This document shows positions 52,782 through 61,410 of a stretch of DNA of 64,000 bases, one piece after another (positions within the stretch are counted from its first letter, which is position 1; each line of letters starts with the position of its first letter). A program made the position numbers and the translations under genes. The DNA is from Pedobacter sp. BMA. Its GTDB lineage: Bacteria; Bacteroidota; Bacteroidia; Sphingobacteriales; Sphingobacteriaceae. The stretch lies in contig NZ_LECU01000006.1 of NCBI RefSeq assembly GCF_001027745.1, forward strand, positions 744,001-808,000. Reading direction: 5' to 3'. The notes below the pieces were generated by a model. That model was not told the origin of the DNA and did no database searches. It saw only the letters and a list, made by a program, of their open reading frames with translations.

Positions 52782-53807
52782 ATGACGAAATCTGCCTTAA
52801 ATCTCTATTTTGTTTTCGTATTATTCACTTTAAGTCACTGGCAAAATGCCCTTGCACAAGACCTAAAATATCCCTCAGAAATCACGGTATCCAAAGATGG
52901 ATCAGCTCTCTACAATACGATCCAGGGAGCTGTAAACGCTGTGCGCGATCTTGGTGAGAAAGAAGTCAAGATTTATATCAAAAATGGAGTTTATCATGAA
53001 AAAGTGATCATACCATCGTGGAAAACGAAGATCACCTTAATTGGTGAGAGCAGGGAAAATACCATAATCACTTTTAATGATTATTCAGGAAAGATTATTC
53101 CTTCCGGAAAAGACGGATTTGGAAGAGACAAATTTACTACCTATAACTCGTATACCATTTTAGTGCAGGCGAATGACGTTAAACTAATGAACTTAACGGT
53201 TGTGAATTCATCCGGACGGGTAGGACAAGCAGTAGCGCTTCATGTGGAAGGTGACCGTTTTATCGCGGTAAATTGCAGCTTATTAGGGAATCAGGATACA
53301 CTATATACAGCTACAGAAAAAAGCAGGCAATTGTATCGCAACTGTATTATTGAAGGAACAACAGATTTCATATTTGGTACCGCAACGGTTGTATTTCAAG
53401 ATTGCACAATCAAAAGTTTATCAGATTCTTACATTACTGCGGCATCTACCTCCAAAAATCAAGCTTTCGGATTTGTATTTTTGAATTGTAAACTGATTGC
53501 TGATTCACTGGTAACCAAAACCTATCTGGGCAGGCCGTGGCGACCATACGCAAAGACTGTATTTGTTAGATGCGATTTAGGTAAACATATTGTGCCTGCG
53601 GGATGGAATCCATGGAAGGGGGATTTAATGTTTCCTGAAAAGGAAAAAACAACATTTTATGCCGAGTACTATAATATCGGTGCTGGTGCCTCGACTCAAA
53701 GCAGGGTTCCGTGGGCCAGGCAGTTAAGCGAAAAAGAAAATAAAAAATATACCATAAAAAATATACTCAGTGGAACAGATTCCTGGAATCCACTAATTTC
53801 TGAATAA
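52782..53807 (+). CDS. Pectin methylesterase (CE8 family)
   Basis: The 341-residue enzyme has a signal peptide (to about ALAQ) and a right-handed beta-helix with the CE8 signatures LGNQDTLYTA, DFIFGTATVVFQDC and YLGRPWRPYAKTVF. The two catalytic aspartates and the conserved arginine are present. It removes methyl groups from homogalacturonan. It has no linked pectate lyase. A near-consensus -7 box (TAACTTTT, 52761-52768) suggests a separate promoter after the preceding terminator. The next gene overlaps its stop by one base. Confidence 0.94.
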   Translation: MTKSALNLYFVFVLFTLSHWQNALAQDLKYPSEITVSKDGSALYNTIQGAVNAVRDLGEKEVKIYIKNGVYHEKVIIPSWKTKITLIGESRENTIITFNDYSGKIIPSGKDGFGRDKFTTYNSYTILVQANDVKLMNLTVVNSSGRVGQAVALHVEGDRFIAVNCSLLGNQDTLYTATEKSRQLYRNCIIEGTTDFIFGTATVVFQDCTIKSLSDSYITAASTSKNQAFGFVFLNCKLIADSLVTKTYLGRPWRPYAKTVFVRCDLGKHIVPAGWNPWKGDLMFPEKEKTTFYAEYYNIGAGASTQSRVPWARQLSEKENKKYTIKNILSGTDSWNPLISE

Positions 53808-54550
53808 TGATGAGAACAAAACTTTATACCTTGCTTGCGGTTTCCATCCTCCTTGGATTAAGCGCCTTTAGATTAGTGCAAAAACAAACCACCGTATACA
53901 TTATTGGTGATTCAACCGCTGCCAATAAAAGTGTTAATGCTTATCCGGAAACCGGATGGGGGATGGAATTCCAATCTTTTTTTAAAGAACAGATTAAAGT
54001 TGATAACCGTGCGTTGAATGGAAGAAGCACAAAGTCGTTCCGGGCTGAGAAAAGGTGGCAACCTGTTTTTGAAAATTTGAAACCTGGTGATTACGTTTTT
54101 ATCGAGTTTGGCCACAATGATGAAAAGGTAGACAAGCCAACTGTTGGGGTTTCATTAAATGATTTTAAAATTAATCTGGTGAATTATGTAAATGAGACAA
54201 GAAGTAAAAAAGCACTTCCGGTACTGCTTACGCCAATTGCGAGAAGAAGTTTTAAAAATGGAGTACTGATCGATACCCACGGAGACTATCCCCGCATCAC
54301 CCGACAAGTAGCCGATTCATTGAAAGTACCATTGATTGATATGCTGTTGAAAACCGAATCGCTTTTAACCCGATTAGGAGAGCAGGAGTCTATTAAATTA
54401 TTTAATCATGTAGATTCAGGAAATGTCAACTACCCTAAAGGCAAAAAGGACGATACCCATTTAAGTCCGTATGGGGCTAAGGAAATTGCAGGCCTGGCCG
54501 CTAAAGGGATTAAAGAATTGAAGTTAAGTTTGGCGAAACAGTTGAAATAA
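53807..54550 (+). CDS. Rhamnogalacturonan acetylesterase (SGNH hydrolase, CE12-like)
   Basis: The ATG overlaps the TAA of the pectin methylesterase gene by one base, showing coupling. The 247-residue protein has a short hydrophobic start and the SGNH blocks: IIGDSTAANK with the nucleophile Ser near residue 36, ALNGRSTKSF, IEFGHNDEK and DDTHLSPYGA with the catalytic Asp and His. Together with the methylesterase it removes both methyl and acetyl decorations from pectin. Lyases and glycosidases must come from elsewhere. Confidence 0.92.
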   Translation: MMRTKLYTLLAVSILLGLSAFRLVQKQTTVYIIGDSTAANKSVNAYPETGWGMEFQSFFKEQIKVDNRALNGRSTKSFRAEKRWQPVFENLKPGDYVFIEFGHNDEKVDKPTVGVSLNDFKINLVNYVNETRSKKALPVLLTPIARRSFKNGVLIDTHGDYPRITRQVADSLKVPLIDMLLKTESLLTRLGEQESIKLFNHVDSGNVNYPKGKKDDTHLSPYGAKEIAGLAAKGIKELKLSLAKQLK

Positions 54551-54696
54551 AAATTTTGCTGTTTAGCTTTTGTAAATCAATTGATTAGGCGTTTATCTGC
54601 AAATCATACCGTAGGACAATCGAAATTTTAACAAAACCGGTGTGGAATTTGTGCCGCTTTCACATCTATAGAGTACACACAAAGAAAAACATAATT

Positions 54697-55383
54697 ATGA
54701 AAAAGTTATTAGCAATTGCATTCGTTGCATTTTTAGGCCTTTCATCGGCAATGGCACAACAAGCAGATTTACGCAGGAAAATTAATGTTAGTGGTTCAGC
54801 CGAAACTGAGGTTACTCCGGATATCATTTACATCGGTATATCTCTTAAAGAATATTTGAACGGGAAAAAGAAGGTAGAGATTACTGACCTGGAAAAACAA
54901 CTCTATGCTGCGGTACAAAAAGCTGGTATTGCGAAAGAGAATCTCACCATCAGTAACCTGAGTAGCTGGAATTATGCAACGGAAAAAAAGAAAAATCCTG
55001 ATTTTCTGGCCAGCAAACAATATCGTCTAAAAGTGAACGACCTGAATAAATTTAATGCAATCATCGATGCCATTGATGCGAAAGGCATTGCAAATACAAA
55101 TATTGAGAGCTATGATTATTCAAAAATTGAAGGCTTAAAAAAGGACTTAAAAATAAAAGCTTTATTAGCGGCTAAAGAAAAAGCAGGGTACATGGTGGAA
55201 GCACTGGGAGATAAACTGGGTAGTGTAATCGAAATACAGGATGGTGGCGACAATATTGTACAACCTGTTTATAGAAATTACATGCTTAAATCATCAATGG
55301 CTGAAGCAGACACTGCACCAGAAATAGATTTCAAAAAAATAAAACTCAATTTCACTGTAAATGTGGTTTTTGAGATAAAATAA
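54697..55383 (+). CDS. SIMPL (DUF541) domain protein, exported
   Basis: The start at ATG 54697 begins a clear signal peptide (MKKLLAIAFVAFLGLSSAMAQ); the frame is open 19 codons upstream, but without a plausible N terminus. The 228-residue product is a SIMPL domain: INVSGSAETEVTPDIIYIGIS at the start and the central IIDAIDAKGIANTNIESYDY. It ends with a late beta strand, KLNFTVNVVFEIK. The role of this family is unclear; it is usually periplasmic. Confidence 0.9.
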   Translation: MKKLLAIAFVAFLGLSSAMAQQADLRRKINVSGSAETEVTPDIIYIGISLKEYLNGKKKVEITDLEKQLYAAVQKAGIAKENLTISNLSSWNYATEKKKNPDFLASKQYRLKVNDLNKFNAIIDAIDAKGIANTNIESYDYSKIEGLKKDLKIKALLAAKEKAGYMVEALGDKLGSVIEIQDGGDNIVQPVYRNYMLKSSMAEADTAPEIDFKKIKLNFTVNVVFEIK

Positions 55384-55414
55384 AATATTTAACATTTAGT
55401 TTAACGATTTTTTT

Positions 55415-55446
55415 AAAACCTACCAACACAAATTGGTAGGTTTTTT
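55415..55446 (+). terminator. Rho-independent terminator of the SIMPL gene
   Basis: AAAACCTACCAA (55415-55426) pairs with TTGGTAGGTTTT (55433-55444), with a T-run in the 3' arm. Confidence 0.9.
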
Positions 55447-55483
55447 GTTAAGTACACATCGAAACACTAAAAAATTAAATATT

Positions 55484-55798
55484 ATGAAAAGATTCATTTA
55501 CACCCTTGCCCTTATTTTCGCTTTAGGAATCAGTTTTAATTCAGTACAAGCTGCTGATAAGCCCGCTAAAAATCCATCAGAATTAACTGCTGAGCAAACC
55601 GTGCAATTAGAGAAGATTAAAGATCGTGTAGAAGAGATTAAAGCGATGGATAAATCAAATTTAACTTCTGCAGAACGTAAAGCTTTACGTAAGGAATTGA
55701 AAGAGATGAAAAATCAGGCGCGTGCATTGTCTGGAGGTGTTTATCTTTCAGTTGGTGCAATTATTATCATCATTTTATTGTTGATCTTGATTTTATAA
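55484..55798 (+). CDS. Small exported helical protein with a C-terminal membrane segment
   Basis: ATG 55484 gives a signal peptide (MKRFIYTLALIFALGISFNSVQA); upstream codons run through the previous terminator. The 104-residue product has a charged helix (KIKDRVEEIKAMDKSNLTSAERKAL within about 45-75) and a final hydrophobic segment (VGAIIIIILLLILIL). I do not recognise a named family. It is probably anchored in the inner membrane with the helix in the periplasm. Confidence 0.8.
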   Translation: MKRFIYTLALIFALGISFNSVQAADKPAKNPSELTAEQTVQLEKIKDRVEEIKAMDKSNLTSAERKALRKELKEMKNQARALSGGVYLSVGAIIIIILLLILIL

Positions 55799-55824
55799 TC
55801 AAAAAACTACATCTACCTATAAAT

Positions 55825-55859
55825 AAAAAAAAGCTTTGCAGCGATGCAAAGCTTTTTTT
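55825..55859. terminator. Bidirectional Rho-independent terminator
   Basis: A 15-base stem (AAAAAAAGCTTTGCA and its complement) with loop GCGA, AT-rich on both ends, lies between convergent genes. Confidence 0.88.
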
Positions 55860-55876
55860 ATGGAGTGATGTTTTAG

Positions 55877-55901
55877 GATTGCTTCGTACCTCGCAATGAC
55901 G
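55877..55901. repeat. Half copy of a REP-like palindrome
   Basis: GATTGC...CGCAATGACG resembles the inverted form of the 57223 element's left end (CGTCATTGCGA...GCAATC). It lies just after the terminator and before the 3' end of serS. Confidence 0.6.
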
Positions 55902-55917
55902 AGAATCGATTAAGGCT

Positions 55918-57189
55918 TTAATCGATCATATCAAAACCCGTATATTTGACCAATGCTTCCGGAATTCTGATTCCTTTTTCAGTTTGGTAGTTTTCCAATA
56001 TTGAAGCCACAATACGCGGTAGCGCGAGGGCACTTCCATTTAGTGAGTGTGCCAGTTGTGCTTTTCCTTCTTTTCCTTTAAAACGAAGTTTTAACCGGTT
56101 ACTCTGATAAGTTTCGAAGTTTGAAACCGATGATACCTCCAGCCAGCGTTCCTGTGCAGCACTCCACACTTCCATGTCGTATGTCATTGCAGATGTAAAG
56201 CCCATATCGCCACCACATAATCGCAATACGCGGTAATGCAGCCCCAATTCTTTTAACAGCGACTGAACATACTGACTCATGTCTTCTAAAGTTTCATAAG
56301 ATTTATCAGGATGGGTGATTTGCACCACTTCAACCTTATCAAACTGATGTAAACGATTCAATCCGCGTACGTGTGCGCCGTAAGAACCCGCTTCGCGGCG
56401 GAAACAAGGCGTATATGCGGTATTCTTAACCGGCAAATCCTCCTCTTTCAGAATCACATCACGGTATAAATTGGTTACCGGAACTTCTGCTGTTGGAATT
56501 AAATATAGATCGTCGACAGTTGAGTGGTACATCTGACCTTCTTTATCAGGCAACTGGCCGGTTCCAAATCCCGATGCGGCATTTACCAGATGAGGTACCT
56601 GCATTTCTTTATAGCCTGCAGCTGTTGCATGGTCTAAGAAGAAATTAATCAAAGCACGTTGCAATCTGGCACCCTTACCTTTATAAACCGGAAAGCCTGC
56701 ACCAGTAATTTTCACACCCAGTTCGAAATCGATAATGTCGTATTTTGCGGCGAGCTCCCAGTGGGGTAATGCTTTTGTTGGCAGTTCCGCGGGTGCACCA
56801 TGCACATAAACCACTTCATTTTCCTCAGCAGTTGATCCTGTAGGAACTAATTGGTTGGGCAAGTTGGGCAACTGAACAACTAAGTTAAATTGAGCTGTTT
56901 CCAGTTCAGTTAATTTTTCAGATAAGTTCTTGATGTTTTCCTTATGCGTAGCGGTTTTCAATTTAATCGCTTCTGCCTCATCTTTTTTACCTGTACGCAT
57001 TAAATCGCCAATTTGTTTGGCTGCTGCATTGGCCTCTGCGGAAATCTGATCAAGCGAAGTTTGCGTGGAACGACGCTCTTCATCAATTTTAATGATTTCA
57101 TCTACCAACTCAGGTTGTTTAAAGTTACGCACACTTAAACGTTCTAAAACTTTCTCTCTATTTTCGCGGATATAATTAACTTGCAGCAT
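55918..57189 (-). CDS. serS: Serine-tRNA ligase
   Basis: The 423-residue class II synthetase has the N-terminal antiparallel coiled coil (about residues 30-105, starting IDEERRSTQTSLDQI). The catalytic core has TAEVPVTNLYRD, PCFRREAGSYGAHVRGLNRLH (motif 2, split) and the C-terminal motif 3 NGSALALPRIVASILENYQ. E. coli SerS is 430 residues. It has a perfect -7 box at 57205-57212 and a REP-like element immediately upstream. Confidence 0.96.
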   Translation of the reverse strand: MLQVNYIRENREKVLERLSVRNFKQPELVDEIIKIDEERRSTQTSLDQISAEANAAAKQIGDLMRTGKKDEAEAIKLKTATHKENIKNLSEKLTELETAQFNLVVQLPNLPNQLVPTGSTAEENEVVYVHGAPAELPTKALPHWELAAKYDIIDFELGVKITGAGFPVYKGKGARLQRALINFFLDHATAAGYKEMQVPHLVNAASGFGTGQLPDKEGQMYHSTVDDLYLIPTAEVPVTNLYRDVILKEEDLPVKNTAYTPCFRREAGSYGAHVRGLNRLHQFDKVEVVQITHPDKSYETLEDMSQYVQSLLKELGLHYRVLRLCGGDMGFTSAMTYDMEVWSAAQERWLEVSSVSNFETYQSNRLKLRFKGKEGKAQLAHSLNGSALALPRIVASILENYQTEKGIRIPEALVKYTGFDMID

Positions 57190-57204
57190 TATTTAATTTT
57201 TTTA

Positions 57205-57212
57205 CAAAGATA
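57205..57212 (-). promoter_or_regulatory. -7 box TATCTTTG for serS
   Basis: A perfect TAnnTTTG on the reverse strand, with a predicted leader of about 10 bases. Confidence 0.5.
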
Positions 57213-57222
57213 ATAATTAAGT

Positions 57223-57291
57223 CGTCATTGCGAACGTAGTGCCGCAATCTCTCTTTAAAAGATTGCTCAGTTGGTTCTACCCGAAATGACG
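57223..57291. repeat. REP-like palindromic element, 69 bases
   Basis: CGTCATT (57223-57229) and AATGACG (57285-57291) are terminal inverted repeats, and GCAATCT (57244-57250) pairs with AGATTGC (57260-57266) inside. It fills the gap between serS and rsmI. The CGTCATTGCGA...GCAATC pattern is a frequent dispersed repeat in Bacteroidota. Confidence 0.75.
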
Positions 57292-57305
57292 GCTATACAG
57301 GCACT

Positions 57306-58022
57306 ATGAACGGCAAATTATATCTCGTACCTACTCCGATTGGCAATTTGGAAGACATGACTTTCAGGGCAATCCGAATTTTAAAAGAATGCGACTTAAT
57401 CCTGGCAGAGGATACCCGTACGAGTGCGCCGATGTTGAAGCATTTTGGTATTGACAAACGCGTGTTTTCCCATCATCAGCATAATGAACACAAAGCAACT
57501 GCAGAGATCATCAGATTTTTAAATGAAGGCCAGCAGATTGCGCTGATATCCGATGCGGGCACCCCTGCGATTTCTGACCCTGGTTTTTTTCTGGTACGCG
57601 AGGCCATTAAAAATAATATTGCTGTAGAATGTTTGCCAGGCGCAACAGCCTTTGTACCTGCGTTGGTGAATTCGGGATTACCGGCAGATGCGTTTTGTTT
57701 TGAAGGCTTTCTGCCTGTAAAAAAAGGCAGGCAAACTAAATTCAAAAAACTGGCAGAAGAAGATCGTACGATCATACTTTACGAAAGTCCACATCGTTTA
57801 TTAAAAACTTTAGAAGAGTTTGCGCAATACCTTGGTGAAGACCGGCAGGCATCGGTAAGTCGGGAATTGACCAAGATGTTTGAAGAAACTGTCCGCGGAA
57901 CATTGACAGAAATAAAAACACATTTCGAGAACAATACTTTAAAAGGAGAATTTGTAATTTGCATTGCCGGGAAACCTGCAACAGTGAAAAACAAAAATAA
58001 GTATAGCGATGCTGAAGAATAG
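57306..58022 (+). CDS. rsmI: 16S rRNA (cytidine-1402-2'-O)-methyltransferase
   Basis: RsmI methylates the 2'-OH of C1402 in 16S rRNA. The 238-residue protein has the SAM-binding start LYLVPTPIGNLEDMTFRA, the conserved ILAEDTRTSAPML, and ISDAGTPAISDPGF, together with LPGATAFVPAL. It is shorter than E. coli RsmI (286), lacking the C-terminal extension, as is usual in this phylum. The gene is preceded only by the REP-like element. Confidence 0.94.
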   Translation: MNGKLYLVPTPIGNLEDMTFRAIRILKECDLILAEDTRTSAPMLKHFGIDKRVFSHHQHNEHKATAEIIRFLNEGQQIALISDAGTPAISDPGFFLVREAIKNNIAVECLPGATAFVPALVNSGLPADAFCFEGFLPVKKGRQTKFKKLAEEDRTIILYESPHRLLKTLEEFAQYLGEDRQASVSRELTKMFEETVRGTLTEIKTHFENNTLKGEFVICIAGKPATVKNKNKYSDAEE

Positions 58023-58054
58023 CATCAGCTTAATTCCAATTAATTAAAAATATT

Positions 58055-58699
58055 ATGATTAGCATAGATAGATTTCTTAGTGACGAGCAAGACCCAAAAG
58101 CGGTAGAAAAAGTTATTGGCAAATTGAACGATCTTTTAACTACCGGAGAAGAGCTTTTATACCTGGCAGTACAAAAAAAGCCTGCTGTAAACTTGTTGCC
58201 GGATAGTATTGCCATTTCCAACAAAAGAATTTTTTATTGTGAGCCGGGTAACCTCGGACTAACCATGAATTTTAAAGATATCTCCTGGAAAAATATCAAG
58301 GAAGTTTCTTTCAAAGAAGAGTTTTTTGGCTCAAAATTTATCTGCGTGCCACAACAGGGTGAAAATATTGTTACCGAATTTATTCCTAAAGTGCAGGCGC
58401 GTAAGTTACATCAATCTGCAAATCAGCAGCTGGAAGAATATAAGGAGTTATTGCGTCAGCAAAAACTGGAAGAAAACAGAGCGACTGCTTCACCTATTAA
58501 TCTTTCTGCACAACCATTTGCAGATGTTCCACTTGTTGAACAATCTGCTCCCGAGCCGATTCAAATTGCGGAGGTTGTTGAGGAGCCGGAAGATGAAACG
58601 ACATTAAAGTTGCGTAAGCTAAAAACACTTTATGATAAACACCTGATTACACAGGAAGAGTACGAAGCTAAAAAGGCTGCTATTTTAGATAGCTTGTAA
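58055..58699 (+). CDS. PH-like and SHOCT domain protein
   Basis: The 214-residue soluble protein has an N-terminal PH-like beta region (about 45-110, LPDSIAISNKRIFYCEPG) and a flexible middle rich in proline and glutamate. A C-terminal SHOCT motif (about 184-214, KLKTLYDKHLITQEEYEAKK) completes it. SHOCT helices mediate oligomerisation; function unknown. It sits one base before lnt and may be in the same operon. Confidence 0.85.
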   Translation: MISIDRFLSDEQDPKAVEKVIGKLNDLLTTGEELLYLAVQKKPAVNLLPDSIAISNKRIFYCEPGNLGLTMNFKDISWKNIKEVSFKEEFFGSKFICVPQQGENIVTEFIPKVQARKLHQSANQQLEEYKELLRQQKLEENRATASPINLSAQPFADVPLVEQSAPEPIQIAEVVEEPEDETTLKLRKLKTLYDKHLITQEEYEAKKAAILDSL

Positions 58700-58700
58700 A

Positions 58701-60335
58701 ATGAAATCCAGACACACCTACCTGCTCGGATTACTGAGTTCATTTTTGCTTTGGCTGGCCTGGCCGCCTATGCCTTTTACCACGCCTTTGCTTTTGATTG
58801 CGCTCGTTCCATTGCTCATCGCGGTTAATGATATCTTGAGGAATGAGACTGCAAAAGGTGGAAGACGCGTTTTTTTTACAGCTGGACTAACATTTCTGCT
58901 GTGGAATACCGCTTCAATTTATTGGGTATATAATGCCATTAGTGCTTATAATGGTACGTTTGTAGCAATTCCGGTTTCATTAATTCCATACGGACTCGGT
59001 GCCTTACTGATGACATTTGCTTTCTGGTTGTTTTATCGCCTGGGTAAATACACAGGAAGAAAGCTAGCTTATCTGGGTCTGATTGCCTTTTATATTGCTT
59101 TAGAATATCTGCAGCAAACCTGGGATCTTGCATTTCCATGGATGACCTTAGGGAATGGTTTGGCGGGTATGCATCAGCTGGCACAATGGTATGACTGTAC
59201 AGGCGTTTATGGAGGCTCTCTGTGGATATTGTTAAGTAACATTCTGGCTTTTGAAGCTTATCGTAACTATAGAAGTCAAACCGGCTATTTGAAGTTCAGA
59301 AGTGCTGGTACCTGGGCTTTGGTTGTATTAGTTCCGGTTTTGATTTCCTTAACAAAATATTTTACAGCTGAACAAAAGGGCACTCCCAGTAATGTGGTAG
59401 TTGTACAGCCTAATATAGATCCTTACCTGAAACTAAGCGATATTCCACCTGCTGAGCAGATTAGTATACTCACTCATTTAACTGATTCTTTAGCGCAACC
59501 CGATACAGAGTATATCCTATGGCCTGAAACAGCGCTCCCTATTTATGCTGATGAAGATAAGATCAGGACCTATCCTGAAATTGAGGGTTTGCAGAATTAT
59601 ATGAATAAGTATAAAAACGGAACTTTGATAACAGGAATAGAAACCATTAAAGTTTATCCGGATAAACGGACCATATCTGCAAAATACGATCAGCAGAGCG
59701 GCCAATATTGGGACAACTTCAATTCGGCTATGCAACTCGAAAACTCTGCTAATGTTCAGTTTTATCATAAATCTAAACTCGTGCCTGGTGCTGAAAAAAT
59801 GCCCTTTCCTGAGGTATTTTCGTTTATGGATGCCGTTTTCTCTCAGTTAGGAGGAAGTGTGAGTGGTTGGGGATGGCAGGAAAAACCGAGTGTTTTGTAT
59901 TCCAGAAGTGGGATAGGTGCAGCTCCGGTAGTTTGCTATGAAAGCTTATGGGGCGACTGGATTGGTGAGCAGGTGAAGGATGGTGCACAATTTATTGCCA
60001 TCATTACCAATGATGGCTGGTGGGGCAATACCTCTGGCAAAGATCAGCATGAAATGTACGCACGGCTTAGGGCTATTGAAAGTCGTCGGGATGTGGCAAG
60101 ATCTGCAAATACCGGGATTTCCTGTTTCATTAATCAGCGCGGAGATATTACACAGCATACCGAATGGTGGACCAGAACAGCATTAAAAGGGGATGTCAAT
60201 CTGAATGATGAAATTACTTTTTATGTGAAAAGCGGCGATGTAATTGCAAAGTTATTAGTTATTCTGGCGGTTGTACTGGCCCTGATTATCCCTTACAAAA
60301 AATGGATCGGGCGATCGAAATCAATTCATGGATAA
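58701..60335 (+). CDS. lnt: Apolipoprotein N-acyltransferase
   Basis: Lnt adds the third acyl chain to lipoproteins in the inner membrane. The 544-residue protein has about six N-terminal membrane segments. A nitrilase-type domain carries the catalytic triad: Glu in LWPETALPIY, Lys in KLVPGAEKMPFPE and Cys in VVCYESLWGDW, with a final membrane segment near the C terminus. E. coli Lnt is 512 residues. lspA overlaps its 3' end by 8 bases, uniting two lipoprotein-maturation enzymes; this fits the many lipoproteins in the window. Confidence 0.95.
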   Translation: MKSRHTYLLGLLSSFLLWLAWPPMPFTTPLLLIALVPLLIAVNDILRNETAKGGRRVFFTAGLTFLLWNTASIYWVYNAISAYNGTFVAIPVSLIPYGLGALLMTFAFWLFYRLGKYTGRKLAYLGLIAFYIALEYLQQTWDLAFPWMTLGNGLAGMHQLAQWYDCTGVYGGSLWILLSNILAFEAYRNYRSQTGYLKFRSAGTWALVVLVPVLISLTKYFTAEQKGTPSNVVVVQPNIDPYLKLSDIPPAEQISILTHLTDSLAQPDTEYILWPETALPIYADEDKIRTYPEIEGLQNYMNKYKNGTLITGIETIKVYPDKRTISAKYDQQSGQYWDNFNSAMQLENSANVQFYHKSKLVPGAEKMPFPEVFSFMDAVFSQLGGSVSGWGWQEKPSVLYSRSGIGAAPVVCYESLWGDWIGEQVKDGAQFIAIITNDGWWGNTSGKDQHEMYARLRAIESRRDVARSANTGISCFINQRGDITQHTEWWTRTALKGDVNLNDEITFYVKSGDVIAKLLVILAVVLALIIPYKKWIGRSKSIHG

Positions 60336-60849
60336 ATTAAAGAACTTACGCTGGTCTATCATACTGTTACTATTGACACTAAATTTTGGTTGCGATCAGA
60401 TTACAAAAAAGATTGCGAGAACTGAGATTGGTGAGTTTGAGCATATCAGTATTATAAAAGATCATTTTACCCTGTTAAAGGTAGAAAATTCAGGTGCTTT
60501 TTTAAGTCTGGGGGATGAGATGCCCTATCTTGTTCGGCTGATTATTCTTACGGGCTTTCCGCTTTTATTGCTGGGTTATGGCGTATATTATTTGTTTGCT
60601 AAAGGAAACTTAGCCCTGGGAATGCAGATTGCCCTTTGCTTTTTGATTGGAGGAGGCTTCGGTAACCTTTACGACAGAGTGATGTATGGTTCAGTAACTG
60701 ATTTCATGCATATGGACTTTTACATTTTTCAGACCGGCGTGTTCAATTTTGCCGACATTTCCATTATGATCGGAATTGGGATTTTGTTTGTCCTTTCAAT
60801 TAAAGGGAAGGTGGACAAACAGGTCGGGCATCATTCGGACGAACCATAA
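60328..60849 (+). CDS. lspA: Lipoprotein signal peptidase (signal peptidase II)
   Basis: The 173-residue membrane aspartyl protease has four hydrophobic segments. The family motifs are present: FGCDQITKK at the first segment, VENSGAFLSL (VxNxGAxF), and the two catalytic aspartates in GNLYDRVMYGSVTDFMHM and FNFADISI. It removes lipoprotein signal peptides after diacylglyceryl transfer. It is translationally coupled to lnt by an 8-base overlap. Confidence 0.96.
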   Translation: MDKLKNLRWSIILLLLTLNFGCDQITKKIARTEIGEFEHISIIKDHFTLLKVENSGAFLSLGDEMPYLVRLIILTGFPLLLLGYGVYYLFAKGNLALGMQIALCFLIGGGFGNLYDRVMYGSVTDFMHMDFYIFQTGVFNFADISIMIGIGILFVLSIKGKVDKQVGHHSDEP

Positions 60850-60903
60850 TATAAAATTGTTTTTTTCTTAACGGCACCCTCATATTTTGATCAAACATAT
60901 CAT

Positions 60904-60911
60904 TATCTTTA
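60904..60911 (+). promoter_or_regulatory. Near-consensus -7 box TATCTTTA for the OsmC gene
   Basis: A 7-of-8 match to TAnnTTTG, 42 bases before the OsmC start. Confidence 0.35.
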
Positions 60912-60953
60912 GGTGTTTAACCATCTAAAAACATTCAACAATAAGATCATATT

Positions 60954-61370
60954 ATGAAAAGACACGCATCAGCCGTATGGCAAGGTTCCATCAAAGAGGG
61001 TAATGGCAAATTAACCACCCAAAGTACCACTTTGAATGATACACAATACTCTTTCAATTCACGGTTTGCTGAAGGTGTAGGTACCAACCCGGAAGAATTA
61101 ATTGCTGCAGCACATGCAGGCTGTTTCACTATGAAACTTTCAGCTAACCTGGCAGAAGCTGGTTTTACTGCTGATAAACTGGAAACCAAATGTGAAATCA
61201 ATCTTGATCCTTCTAAAGGTGAAATTGTAGAATCGCATTTAACTTTAACTGCAAGTGTTCCGGACCTAACACAAGAGAAGTTCGATGAACTGGTTGCAGA
61301 TGCTGAAAAAAACTGCCCGATTTCGAAATTATTAAATACTACAATTACTGTTGACGCAACTTTAGCATAA
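60954..61370 (+). CDS. OsmC/Ohr family peroxidase
   Basis: The 138-residue protein has the two redox cysteines of the family: Cys 57 in AHAGCFTMKL and Cys 121 in KNCPISKLL. It also has the beginning RHASAVWQGSIKEGNG and the strand SFNSRFAEGVGTNPEEL. These enzymes reduce organic hydroperoxides in the cytoplasm. The OsmC rather than Ohr subgroup is favoured by GVGTNPEEL. It has its own promoter and a strong terminator. Confidence 0.93.
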   Translation: MKRHASAVWQGSIKEGNGKLTTQSTTLNDTQYSFNSRFAEGVGTNPEELIAAAHAGCFTMKLSANLAEAGFTADKLETKCEINLDPSKGEIVESHLTLTASVPDLTQEKFDELVADAEKNCPISKLLNTTITVDATLA

Positions 61371-61372
61371 AC

Positions 61373-61410
61373 AAAAAAGCTAAGACAACTTCAAGTTGTC
61401 TTAGCTTTTT
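61373..61410. terminator. Bidirectional Rho-independent terminator
   Basis: A 17-base near-perfect stem (AAAAAGCTAAGACAACT and its complement) with a TCA loop, AT-rich at both ends, lies between osmC-like and nadE. Confidence 0.92.
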
